Shown: positions 43,548-53,180 of the stretch, in pieces
How the letters are laid out: every line of letters starts with the position of its first letter
How positions within the stretch are numbered: the stretch's first letter is position 1
Assembly (NCBI GenBank): GCA_944739405.2
Contig: OX123182.2
Span: forward strand, 58,717,183 to 58,781,182
Reading direction: 5' to 3'
DNA length: 64,000 nt
DNA from: Euclidia mi
Lineage: Eukaryota; Arthropoda; Insecta; Lepidoptera; Erebidae
The notes under the pieces: model-generated
Databases searched by the model: none
What the model was told of the DNA's origin: nothing
Seen by the model: only the letters and a program-made list of their open reading frames with translations
Made by a program: the position numbers and the translations under genes

Positions 43548-43736
43548 TTGGCATTAGGAACATATCAAATAAAGCTTGCAAGATCTTACTGCAGTGAACA
43601 TCTACAGAATGGAATATACACAATAGAGATTTATAGACGAAATGCACTTCAAGATTTGCCTGACTCTGGGATAAATGAAGATTCTTCGTTCATGCGCGGT
43701 CGTATCTTGACCGACGTCCAATCTCGACATATTTGA
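43548..43736 (+). CDS. Unidentified ORF fragment between two LINEs
   Basis: An open frame of about 62 codons (LGTYQIKLARSYCSEHLQNG, YTIEIYRRNALQDLPDSG, RGRILTDVQSRH, stop). The pattern of a GTYQ...ARSY..EHL stretch followed by a basic SRH end gives me the impression of a repeated arthropod transposon protein tail, but I cannot name it. It starts without ATG, directly against the tail of the preceding LINE, so it would be the C-terminus of something whose front was lost. Coding status is uncertain. Confidence 0.3.
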   Translation: MALGTYQIKLARSYCSEHLQNGIYTIEIYRRNALQDLPDSGINEDSSFMRGRILTDVQSRHI

Positions 43737-43814
43737 GCAAGAATATATTATTGTTATAACTTAATCAATTATAATAGTAATACTAATATATAATAATATA
43801 AAATAATATAATAA

Positions 43815-44345
43815 TTCTGAGGTCGTCTAAGGATCTGAGGCTGCAGACGACAACACATTCCACAAATTTCTATGACAAGTCCTTTACTGTGCAAGCAGTA
43901 CGCTTGTGGAATGCGTTGCCGATAGAAATTAGGCAAGCAAACTCGCTTGGCATATTCAGAAACGCCTTAAAACGGCATTACTTGGCTATGTGACTGAATT
44001 TTCATATTCTATTTAGTTCGATGTAACTACGTATTTTGTATGGCTATATGTATATTACATGTATTTATGTATTTATATATTTAATTATGTATTTATTGAT
44101 GTATGTATTGATGTATTTATGTACTTTTGTATCTATACATCTATCCTTACTTAATTTTATGACTACACCACTGTTTTTCTTTCTCTGATCTTTTCCAGTC
44201 CATCCCAAAGTTGCCTGGAAGGAATTGCTTTCAGCGATAAGGCCGCCTGTTGTACATACCTATATTGAATTGTATCATGTCTTGTAGCATTTGTATCGTA
44301 CCTGGTGTACAATAAAGAATTTTCAATCTATCTATCTATCTACTA
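43815..44345 (+). pseudogene. Non-LTR retrotransposon 3' end with (ATCT)n tail
   Basis: TTHSTNFYDKSFTVQAVRLW and NALPIEIRQANSLGIFRNAL then KRHYLAM and a stop: the C-terminal end of a CR1/jockey-type reverse transcriptase ORF. The 3' UTR has AT-rich GTATTTATG repeats, CCAAAGTTGCCTGGAAGG, GATAAGGCCGCC and ends AATTTTCAATCTATCTATC. It is heavily 5'-truncated. Confidence 0.78.
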
Positions 44346-45140
44346 TCTCTCAATACTACTGTACATGCCTGACTACTACTGTACATGCGACGTACTGTAA
44401 GTACCTGTGCTCACATCGTGTCCATCGTGTGGTACCTAGGATACGCCAGGCACGAGGGATTTGTAGCCCTTGCCTTAGTCCTTAATGATTTGTTACTAGA
44501 TGATGATGTGTAATCATTTATTTTATTTTGTTATAATTTAATTCATTTGGTAATCATTTCATATTGTAATCTCACTTATCAAGCTTTGTTGCGGCTGTTG
44601 CTTCTTTTGTATACAATAAATGGTAAAAATAATAAACAAAGGAAATCATAATCGTATTTTATTTCATTTTCTTAAGCTTTATTTTCATTTTTGTTAACGA
44701 TATATCCATATTACCCTCATATTATATTAAGCTGGTAATCGAATCGGACTATAAATCAAGACAGGCGCCATACTTATCATATTCTATAATATAATACCTT
44801 TTCAATTATATATAACACATCAGTATTGGAGCGGGTACCAGATTTCATACAATCTCTTGCATCAAATATTTTCATTTGCAAACGCGAGCTTTGTTAGATT
44901 TTTATACCCTCTGTTTTTACATAGGTAAGTTTTTGATGGAATATCACTGAAAGTATGTAAATTAAAAAGAATGCTTCGTTTTGAGCAAATTTTTGATTAA
45001 GTATGTATATTTTTATAGATCAAACATTTTATTGCACTTTGACATTAATCAACAATTAATGAACAATCAGCGACCGTATAATTATTTACTTATAATTTCA
45101 CTTTCCTTTGTTCATAATTATGTTGAAAATAATGTAGTTC
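44346..45140. other. Spacer, nothing recognised
   Basis: No supported feature. Confidence 0.5.
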
Positions 45141-45190
45141 TTTAAAGAATAATAATAATAATATTCTTTATTGTACACCAATCGGAAATA
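45141..45190 (-). repeat. LINE 3' tail fragment
   Basis: AATAATAATAATAATATTC then TTTATTGTACACCA, a typical reversed 3' end of jockey-type LINEs. Confidence 0.4.
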
Positions 45191-45214
45191 GAAGTATCGA
45201 CAGTATCTTTGACT

Positions 45215-45415
45215 GCACGGTTGGCGTTATGGCCTAAGCGGCCGCTTCGCCGCTTAACACTGCGCCGAGTATTCTGGGTTCGATTCCCATACAAGACAAC
45301 ACGTTGTGTAGGCCATAAATTATTATTTGTTAATTGTGTCCGCTAGTTGTATGTTTGTAAAGTCCCCGTCAAAACAGGTTTTATGCCTAGTGCGAGAGTT
45401 GTCTTAAAAAATATC
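45215..45415 (+). repeat. tRNA-like SINE (S2)
   Basis: GGTTGGCGTTATGGCCTAAG, GCCGCTTAACACTGCGCCG, box B GGGTTCGATTCCC, then a body with GTTGTGTAGGCC and CCTAGTGCGAGAGTTG. Part of the same layout is at 13200-13345 and 35325-35400. Confidence 0.6.
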
Positions 45416-45584
45416 ATCTAGTTAATATTTGCTGTAGTATGGTCATTATAATTACCCGTATAGTCGGCATCTTAATATTATTCATTGTTTAATACTATGT
45501 ATGGATTTAATAAATAACAGACCTACCTTTTGTAAATATGACCTAAAATATAAATAAATATGGTAAAAAGTTTAATGGTTAAAT
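45416..45584. other. Spacer
   Basis: AT-rich, nothing recognised. Confidence 0.4.
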
Positions 45585-45600
45585 AATGATTAGCGCGGAA

Positions 45601-46001
45601 CACAATTCTAGGCAGCGATAGCCTAGTGGAGATACCAACGGACTGCCATGCAGAGGGTATCGGGCTCAAATCCACAGCGCGCCCCACTGACGTTTCGAAG
45701 TTATTTGCGTATTAAATTGTTAACTATCGCTTGCCCCGTGCTTCGGAGAGCACGTTAAACCGTCGGTCCCAGCTATCATAAAGATCTTTATCAGTCGTTA
45801 CGGGGAGTCAGTACCCTCAAATAAACTACTACTGGTCTAAACCATGTAATATCGCTATCCCTTTGGGTTGCGGAGGTCAGAAAGCAGTCGCTCTGTGGAA
45901 AAGTTGATATTCGGTCATATTTGGTTAGACCTGTGAGCGGACCTCGGGCTCCAAGGCGTGTAAGTCTTGGATGCAACCAGGATAACGCTGGGACGATGAT
46001 G
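45601..46001 (+). mobile_element. SINE family S1, reference copy
   Basis: About 401 bp, flanked by AATGATTAGCGCGGAA (45585-45600) and AATGATTAGCCCGGAA (46002-46017), a 16-bp target duplication with one mismatch. The head is tRNA-like (GGCAGCGATAGCCTAGTGG as box A region, GGGCTCAAATCC as a weakened box B). The body contains CGCTTGCCCCGTGCTTCGG, CCCTTTGGGTTGCGGAGG and CCAGGATAACGCTGGGACG. Other copies or fragments: 10385, 11765, both foldback arms at 15313 and 16085, 41085, 41155, 50405, 51925, 63650. Confidence 0.85.
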
Positions 46002-46107
46002 AATGATTAGCCCGGAAAAAATAAAACCTTTTCACTAACATCTAAAACAATTATTTAACTATGTGTTCCATATGTTAGTATCTTCTTGGGTTTACGCGAA
46101 TGTTACA

Positions 46108-46387
46108 CATTGAAATTAAACTACAGTTTACGGATTTTCTCGCGTTGTATTGGTTTCACTAAGTTATTACATTTGAAACTAAAGATCTAGAAACTGTATT
46201 TTTAATTAATGACGTTTCGAATTCTTTACAGAATTCATGTTCAGTCTGCCGTGAACATGAATTCTGTAAAGAATTCGAAACGTCATAAATTAAAAATACA
46301 GTTTCTAGATCTTTAGTTTCAAATGTAATAACTTAGTGAAACCAATACAACGCGATAAAATCCGTAAACTGTAGTTTAATTTCAATG
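46108..46387. mobile_element. 280-bp near-perfect inverted-repeat element
   Basis: Arms of about 130 bp (CATTGAAATTAAACTACAG at left, complement at right) around a centre of about 20 bp. GTTCCATATGTT occurs at 46062-46073 and again at 46387-46398, which may be a target duplication of a slightly larger element. No ORF. Confidence 0.82.
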
Positions 46388-46587
46388 TTCCATATGTTTT
46401 TTAAAATAACCACTATCATGTAGAGTGATTTGCTATTTGTCATACAAAACAGCTTCTAGAGTTTTGAAACACACTTTATTCTATTTATATCACACTTAAC
46501 TAGTACTCTCAATTTTACCTTTCAATAGACGTACAACAGTAAAGGCTATCTTAACATTCTCACCCTACCATCTGTTCACATTTTAGA

Positions 46588-47612
46588 AACCGTGCTGTTT
46601 GTAAAGAAGAATATAAATATTTTTGAAAAATTAAAATGTAAAAGACATCAATTAAAAATAAGTTTTCCTTCTAACACAACGGCATACTTCAACAAAAGTA
46701 TATTTTGTATGGCGCCTAGAATATATCTCGCTTCGGACCTTGATTCGTTTCATGGTCCGGAGCGAGATGTGCAGGGACGCCGCCGCCTCCTTTTGTGAGA
46801 TGGTGATGTCGATCAAGGAGGCGGCGGAGCGGGATAGGGAGCCCACGCGACCTGTCTCCACCCGCAGAACCGGGCTTCGTCGACGGAGGACGCCCAACGA
46901 TCTCCGGCCACCGGCAGGCCTGTTTTAGACCGCCCGCTGTCCGCTAGGCCCGAGAGGCGGCGCACGTGTTACGCGTGCGCCTCTCGTAGTGTTAGTAGAC
47001 TACGTCGTACTTTTCCGCTCGTAGTATGAAAGAGGATGTATGAGGACAAGTATGATGGATGCAGATGGATGCATGCGAGGGACGGGGCCCGCTTGAGCGG
47101 GCCAGCTCAGGCGGGGTCGCGGCAGTAATGCTAATGTAGATCCCGTGACCCCGCCATTCAATGGGATCGGATAGAGGAACACCATGGTGGTTTTAGTGGG
47201 TAGTCCTGGCGCATCTCGTCGGGAAGTCACCACACTCTCCCTAGACTGAGCCCCTTTAGGGGCCCAGCCTGGGGGGTCAGCCCGTAAATTGTTGGTTTCC
47301 ATCATGAGTCAAAAAAAAAAATGGCGCCTAGAATATATAATTACTTGCCTAAGTCACTTCTTGAAGAGGAAAATGTTAATATAGTAAAGAAAAATTAAAG
47401 CAAATTTTGCTGCAAAAGTGCTATTACACATAGAAGACTTTTAAGGGATACAATGTAACACTTATTAATAATATTTTAAAGATTTCTAGGAGTAAGTTTC
47501 TTTAGTTTTATATAAATTATTCACATAGTGATACTTAATTACACTTTCATCATACCAACCCATGTAGGTACCTGTATTTGCAATTTATATATAATAAATA
47601 AATAAAAGAAAT
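46588..47612 (+). pseudogene. Jockey-clade LINE C-terminal remnant, interrupted
   Basis: The frame FVKKNINIFEKLKCKRHQLK, ISFPSNTTAYFNKSIFCMAP, RIY is cut at 46725 and resumes after 47337 with NYLPKSLLEEENVNIVKK, a one-base indel, then LLQKCYYT and a stop. PxIYNxLP ... LxxKCYY is the typical end of jockey-type reverse transcriptase ORFs. The 3' UTR runs to an A-rich tail near 47612. Only the last ~90 codons remain. Confidence 0.8.
46726..47320 (+). mobile_element. R1-clade LINE 3' fragment with poly(A)
   Basis: Flanked by the perfect 17-bp duplication ATGGCGCCTAGAATATA (46709-46725, 47321-47337). The first part encodes the C-terminus of an R1-clade reverse transcriptase ORF (VRSEMCRDAAASFCEMVMSI, KEAAERDREPTRP, RTGLRRRRTPNDL). 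A GC-rich 3' UTR follows with TTTTAGTGGGTAGTCCTGGC and CCTTTAGGGGCCCAGCCTGG, ending in poly(A). Strongly 5'-truncated. A reverse fragment of the same 3' UTR is at 50915-51035. Confidence 0.82.
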
Positions 47613-49310
47613 AAATCTTCGTAACTACTATTGGTGTAAAAACAATAATTAATTTGAGCATACAGCTGGAGTGAGTTTGGTACATAGTCTACAGCATTAC
47701 CAAGAAGTAATTTAGCAGTGTAAATGTATTCAGTACTTAACCAAAACGTTTTTAAGGCTCAATCCCAGTAACATTTATCGGGCAAGCGCGCTCATCGAAC
47801 AAGTGAGTAGTGTCAACATGCTCAACAGCTGCTCGCCATTCTCCTCAATCCAGCGTAATTATGACTATAAACAAACTTACTCTGCATTCAATAGACATCC
47901 GTATTCATAATGCGTAAAAATATAACCGTAAATCTATCGTTTGCTTCATTAAGATTAGAAATTCTATTAAGTACGTGATAAGCTCTCTTTTATATTAGGT
48001 ATAATTTGGTAGTAAGTTTGGTTATATTATGTTAAGTAAATTATCTATTTTAAGATTGTTAGCAATTTAGGCCGTGTATAGGCTAGAGCTATATTTAGAT
48101 GTCTAGCCTATATTTGGCGAACTACGTCTGCCGCCTAAATGGCAGAGGATATTTCACTTATAAAGCTAACACATAACATAGTACTTCGAATCGACTGAAC
48201 TTTTCATTACATCAGTTTTTGTGGTATGGTTCTGGACAAAACCCTAAACGTATACAATAAAAAACGTCAAAATTGTTCGTAACGTCGAATGAAATATTCG
48301 TACCATAGCCAACCCTTAGATTTACGAGCCAGATTTCGCAGTTGCCTAGTAATTTTTATAAAATATCGATAGGAACAGCTACGGTACAATAATTCACAAG
48401 CTTACATGCAATATATGTCAAATATAAAATTTCAAGATAATTTAAACGCTAGTAAACCTATTGCTGCAAACCAGTTTGAACTGAGAAATAGTAAGGCGGT
48501 AAATGCACGAAAGGAAAACGGTCACTTGTATTTACATTTTAATTGGTACTTTAATATATGCGTTGAAACCCTTTCTTCGTATTTTATTGTGCAGCCTTTG
48601 CTAATAAATGTTTGAATACGAACTTTTTGTAGAGAATGATTTATATGAAACAATCTATCACCCGTAACGACGCCTGCTCTAAACTTACAACCTAAATTTT
48701 ACCTTCTTAAGGTTAGCATATTAATTAATCCTTTCTTAGCACGTGCATACATCATACATCATAAAACGAGCCCGCTGTCAAAATTGGATATTTATAGATT
48801 CAATAGTCTGGGCTCTGCAATGATATGTCGGTCAGGACAAGTAAATATATATTCCGTATTTTCGACTGTAAGACGGTGTTCTTAATGTTTCCGATAACGT
48901 GGGAATTTCAGGCAATCTCTTTTAGTGCATGTACCCTTAAAGTCCCAAAAGAAAAAAACATAAATACCAAATGCCAGCTTCTTGCGCCTAATAGATAAGT
49001 TTTGGCTGAGCGATGTCTGTCAGTTAGTGAGTTAGGTACGGAAGATTTTTATGATGATGATGATATCTTATATATCTTGTAATATAGAACAATATAATCA
49101 ATTAGACTATACATCTCTTGATATAGATTGCAACTCCAAGAGAACTCATTTATAACGCTCCGTCTAATAAAACAGTACATTATATGTTACTCTATATTTG
49201 GCAAACGTATTTTGATTGTAAAGCTAACACTGAACCTATTTTGCACAAAAAAACAATTTAACTGAGATGACAGTCCCAACAAATTATTTAAAGTTATAAT
49301 AATATAATAG
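47613..49310. other. Spacer, nothing recognised
   Basis: AT-rich; the 69-codon frame at 48406-48615 has no motif. Confidence 0.5.
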
Positions 49311-49359
49311 TCTATAATATAGTCTATTCGACTGCGAATCTCAAAACGGTGGCAGATGT

Positions 49360-49500
49360 GGACATCAACTTATACTTTACACAGACTTTTATTTCCTAAA
49401 TCGAACCGAACAAACTTTATAGACTTGATTCCAAATTGATTTCCGAGGACTAAAGGCCAAGCGGACTGCAGAAATAGAAACACTACTGGGGTCATTGGAA
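49360..49500 (+). repeat. Diverged segment, paired with 49835-49975
   Basis: AAATCGAACCGAACAAACTTT and TTCCAAATTGATTTCCGAGG resemble 49875-49925 (CGAACAAACTCTATAGAG, TTTCAAATTGGTTTTCGAG). Both translate to related peptides (RTNFIDLIPN then FPRTKGQAD; RTNSIEQISNWFSRTKNELD). Probably two old copies of one unknown coding element. Confidence 0.4.
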
Positions 49501-49511
49501 GTTACTATGAG

Positions 49512-49660
49512 AAGAGTAAGGCCACAGTCCACCACGCTGGCCTAGTAGGGGTTGGCGGACTTCACATGTCTTTCGAGAATATTACATATGTCTCCGTAAT
49601 GTTTCTCATCCCGTAACTCTCACACATGCATGTTGCCTAACTTTGTTTACCTTTACCTTT
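49512..49660 (-). repeat. Lepidopteran SINE/LINE tail repeat, reverse copy
   Basis: GGCCACAGTCCACCACGCTGG, CGGACTTCACATGTCTTTCG and CTCACACATGCATGTTGCC are the complement of the repeat at 27836-27985. Confidence 0.7.
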
Positions 49661-49815
49661 TAACAAGCACCTTTGATTTCAACTCAAGACTCTCTCCGTA
49701 GCAGTTTTAGTTAGTCTATCCACCATACTATTTAATTGCTGTAAACATAATAATGTTCCTAATTATAGATTTCATTTTTTAAGTATTGTCTTTTTAAACT
49801 GCCGAGAAAAAGTTA

Positions 49816-50079
49816 ATGTCCAAAGGCCGCACATCAATCACTTCCAGTTTCTTTACAAACAATTTTACTTCAAAAATCGTACGAACAAACTCTATAGAGC
49901 AGATTTCAAATTGGTTTTCGAGAACAAAGAACGAGTTGGATGGCAAAAATGAAAATACGATTTGGGCACAACCAGACATCAATTTGTTGCGGCGGCACCA
50001 ACTGATCTATTGGAAATGTTTATGGTTCCCAGCGGGAACACACTTAACTCGATTCATCTGTTATACAACAAAGGTATAA
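49816..50079 (+). CDS. Unidentified ORF, second diverged copy
   Basis: Open for 87 codons. The part SKIVRTNSIEQISNWFSRTK is similar to a degenerate stretch 480 bp upstream (see 49360-49500). I do not recognise the family. Conservation of the encoded peptide between two diverged copies suggests it was once protein-coding; the present frame may be a relic. Confidence 0.25.
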   Translation: MSKGRTSITSSFFTNNFTSKIVRTNSIEQISNWFSRTKNELDGKNENTIWAQPDINLLRRHQLIYWKCLWFPAGTHLTRFICYTTKV

Positions 50080-50400
50080 ACGGCGGTACTGGCATTCGCG
50101 GTTTTACTAGAATGCTTGTTACAGATTCATTATAACCTTTTAATACACATACGATTCGAGGTAATTATTAACATAATTATTGTAGTGGCTTTAATCTGAT
50201 GAATTTCGCTTCTTACTTAATATAATCGTAAGACAGAATTTTTTTATAGTCATGGACACAGTAAAATAAAAATAAAAATGTATGTATAATAAAGTAAATA
50301 GTACCATACTTTTTCTTATGCATTCATTTTTTCAAACATTTAATAACAAAATGACTTTTATTTTTAAAAGAAGTACATTCATATAATCCCTCCATTAGCG
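50080..50400. other. Spacer, nothing recognised
   Basis: AT-rich, no feature. Confidence 0.45.
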
Positions 50401-50404
50401 ATGC

Positions 50405-50780
50405 AACCGAATCATCCTCCTAACGTTATCCCAGATTCAACCCGGGGTCTGCTTACTAGTCTAACCGGATTTGGCTGAATATTAGCTTTTCCTTAGAGCC
50501 ACTGCCTGTCTGACCTCCGCAACACAAAAGGATAGCGATATTCCATGGTTTAGACTAGTGTCATTTTATTTAGAGGTACTGACGATATAACGACTATCAA
50601 ACATCTTCACGACAGCCGGGACCCACAGCTTAACGTGCTCTCCGAGGCACGGGACAAGCGATAATTAACAATTTAACACGCACATAACTCCGAAAAGTCA
50701 TTAATGCGCGCCATAGATTCGAACCCGATACCCTCTGCATGGCAGTATGTTGGTATCTCCACTAGGCCATCGCTGCCTTC
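50405..50780 (-). mobile_element. SINE family S1, near-complete copy
   Basis: TCCTAACGTTATCCCAGATTC, GGGTCTGCTTACTAGTCTAAC, GACAGCCGGGACCCACAGC and the head GATTCGAACCCGATACCCTC to CCATCGCTGCC correspond to the reverse complement of 45601-46001. Confidence 0.78.
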
Positions 50781-50834
50781 TAACCGAGTCAACAATTAAA
50801 ATGATTACCAACCTCTATCTTTGTATGATATTAC

Positions 50835-51035
50835 ATATCATCATCATCATCATCGTAACAACATTTCCAGAGTCTTACTTTACTCCATGTTTTCGCAGTC
50901 CACTGCTGAACATAGCCTTGGTGACTCCCCGACAAGAAGCGCCGGGACAACTACACCAAAACTACCATGGTGTTCCTCTATCCGATCCCATGGAATGGTG
51001 GTGTCCAGGAACTATGTTAGCATTACTAAGGCGAT
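50835..51035 (-). repeat. Chimeric fragment: RTE-like tail joined to R1 3' UTR
   Basis: CATCATCATCATCATCGTAAC and CAGTCCACTGCTGAACATAGC are RTE-tail motifs in reverse. From about 50915, GGTGACTCCCCGACAAGAAGC and ACCATGGTGTTCCTCTATCC align with the reverse of the R1 3' UTR at 46726-47320. Confidence 0.55.
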
Positions 51036-51920
51036 ACTGGACATAGCCTGTCTTAATTTGCTTCACAATAGAGTCCTGACTCTTGTGAGTCTATAGGAGG
51101 ATTTGGCCTACTGTACCTCGCTGAGTAGACGGGTTAGTAAAGAGTTTGATGACGAGTTTACTTTTCTTTAAAGATAATTTGTGTATATAACTATATTGCT
51201 TCGTATGACACGCACTAAATGAAATGATGTAGTGACACTTTGTATTATTTATTTGTCACCACACGGAAACCATACCTAACAGTTCATTATACATGTTATT
51301 TTGTTATTCGGTTGTCGTATCAAAAGGTAGCCTAGGTGTTACTCTGATGTATAAGTTATGTTATATGTACCTATGTATGTAACATGGTGATAGTACGTTG
51401 TTATGGTATGACAATAAATGATTTACTTACTTATATTACATCAAAATCCGTTCTGTAGATGTTGCGCGAAAGAGTAAGAAACATCCATACATTCCACCAG
51501 CCGTCCTCACTAACTTTCACATGTATAAAAGTAGTAAAATTCATCACAAACACTCGCGCCTTCACTTATTATATCTTTGCTTACTTTTAGAAAATTTTAG
51601 CTCTGTAGCGTGTTGATTCGTAAAATAACTTCTTTTACACATATATCACAACAAATACTCCACATAACGTACGGCACATCGCGCACTGAACTTACAAGGA
51701 GGTATCATAATATTTAAATATTGTACAACTTACGCCTAGAATAACCCAACATCACCCGCCGAGAAACTGTGTTCAGGAATAATGCATTATGCAAATGAGA
51801 ACACGGTTCGAGTAATTATTTCTATATAACGAACCCACTTGGTTGTAAGGAATGGAATTACAACCGACTGTGTTATTCAATTATGTCTGCATTATCAACC
51901 TCAATTGGTTACATTCATGT
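51036..51920. other. Spacer; one LINE-like tail
   Basis: GACAATAAATGATTTACTTAC near 51409 looks like a LINE 3' end. Otherwise nothing recognised. Confidence 0.4.
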
Positions 51921-51924
51921 TTCT

Positions 51925-52245
51925 GTACGTTGTTCATGAATTTTGCCATGTCACGTAGAGGGTTCGCGTTCAAGCCCACGACTTTTCAACGTTATGTGAG
52001 TATTATATTGTTAGTTATCGCTTGCTCCGTGCTTAGAGAGTACGTTAAGCCATCAGTACCAGCTGTCATGAATATCTTCGAGCCCTGAACAAAGTGATAC
52101 TTGTCTAAAATATAGAATAATTTTTTATCACTTTAAGCTGCGATGGTCAGGGAAAACGCATATTCTGTCAAATCTTTTTATAGACGCGGACTCCGGGTCC
52201 AAGGTTCTTGGATGCAACTGGGATAACTCTATAAAGATCACGTTC
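51925..52245 (+). repeat. SINE family S1, diverged copy
   Basis: GTCACGTAGAGGGTTCGCG, TTATCGCTTGCTCCGTGC, ACGCGGACTCCGGGTCCAAGG and GGATGCAACTGGGATAAC follow the order of the S1 reference with deletions. Confidence 0.6.
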
Positions 52246-52689
52246 ATGAATTTGCTTGTTAAAGTCCTATTCAGTACAGTATGTTTTAAGAATTAGTTGC
52301 ATCTCGAAGTCCTTTTCATAGATCGAAACAATGATTACAAAAAACATAAAGAATAAACAAGGAACACGTGCAACGTGGTATGTTCGGCACTACAAGCCAG
52401 CCTTAGTCCTAAGTCTGTGGATGATAAAGACGTTATGGTAGGCTGGGTATATTATAGAACACGTAACGGGTAAGGAACATGTTTGATACTATCTAATAAC
52501 TATACACTGTGTAAAGATGATTTTGATGAAAATGTTTTATTTGAAAATTATAATAATTATTAGCTTTGCCCGCTGCTCCGCTTGCGTAAATTTAGCTAAG
52601 ATAAAACGTTTTTTTTGAACGAACTCCTTTACACTCCTCAAGGAACATACATGTCAAATTTTACCTACTTGCCCCCAGTGGTTTAGGCT
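52246..52689. other. Spacer, nothing recognised
   Basis: No supported feature. Confidence 0.45.
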
Positions 52690-52780
52690 GAAATTGAAAT
52701 TGAAATCATTTATTGCAAAACTAAGTGTACATGGTGATGGTATACAATGGTATGTACTTAAGACTTAGCGCCTTTTTCAA
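52690..52780 (-). repeat. LINE 3' tail fragment
   Basis: GAAATTGAAATTGAAATCATTTATTGC is a reversed lepidopteran LINE tail of the kind ending in a short tandem motif; no coding remains. Confidence 0.45.
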
Positions 52781-52956
52781 GCATAGCAATATTGAGAGCT
52801 GACTAGCAATTATAAGATAAGTAAATAGAAAACATTGTTATAATTGTTATGTACAGTTAATAGTTGTAGAGGTAGTCCGTAGTACAATTAATTGATGATT
52901 ATATAACATTATTGAAATTAGGAAACATAGAATTAGTATTAATAGATCGATATAGA

Positions 52957-53100
52957 ATTAGAAAATACAAAAAATTTATTATGTCCTTATTTGAAATATG
53001 TCAAAATAAATCAGCTCGAGTAATCAAGATTAGAAAATACAAAAAAATAATTATGTCCTTATTTAAAATATGTCAAAATAAATCAGCTCGTGTAATCAAG
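52957..53100 (+). repeat. 72-bp tandem duplication
   Basis: Two units, 52957-53028 and 53029-53100, share ATTAGAAAATACAAAAAA, ATTATGTCCTTATTT and ATAAATCAGCTCG. The frame stays open across both because 72 is divisible by three. Confidence 0.85.
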
Positions 53101-53134
53101 AGCTTCGTCATGTACGTAATATTTAGACATGTAG

Positions 53135-53180
53135 GTATTATTATTATGAATATATTACTATTATTATTATGAATATATTA
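53135..53180. repeat. (ATT)n microsatellite at the 3' side of the R4-type LINE
   Basis: Interrupted ATTATTATT tract with two ATTATTATTATGAATATATT units; it corresponds to the larger tract at 57173-57265 on the other side of the element. Confidence 0.7.
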
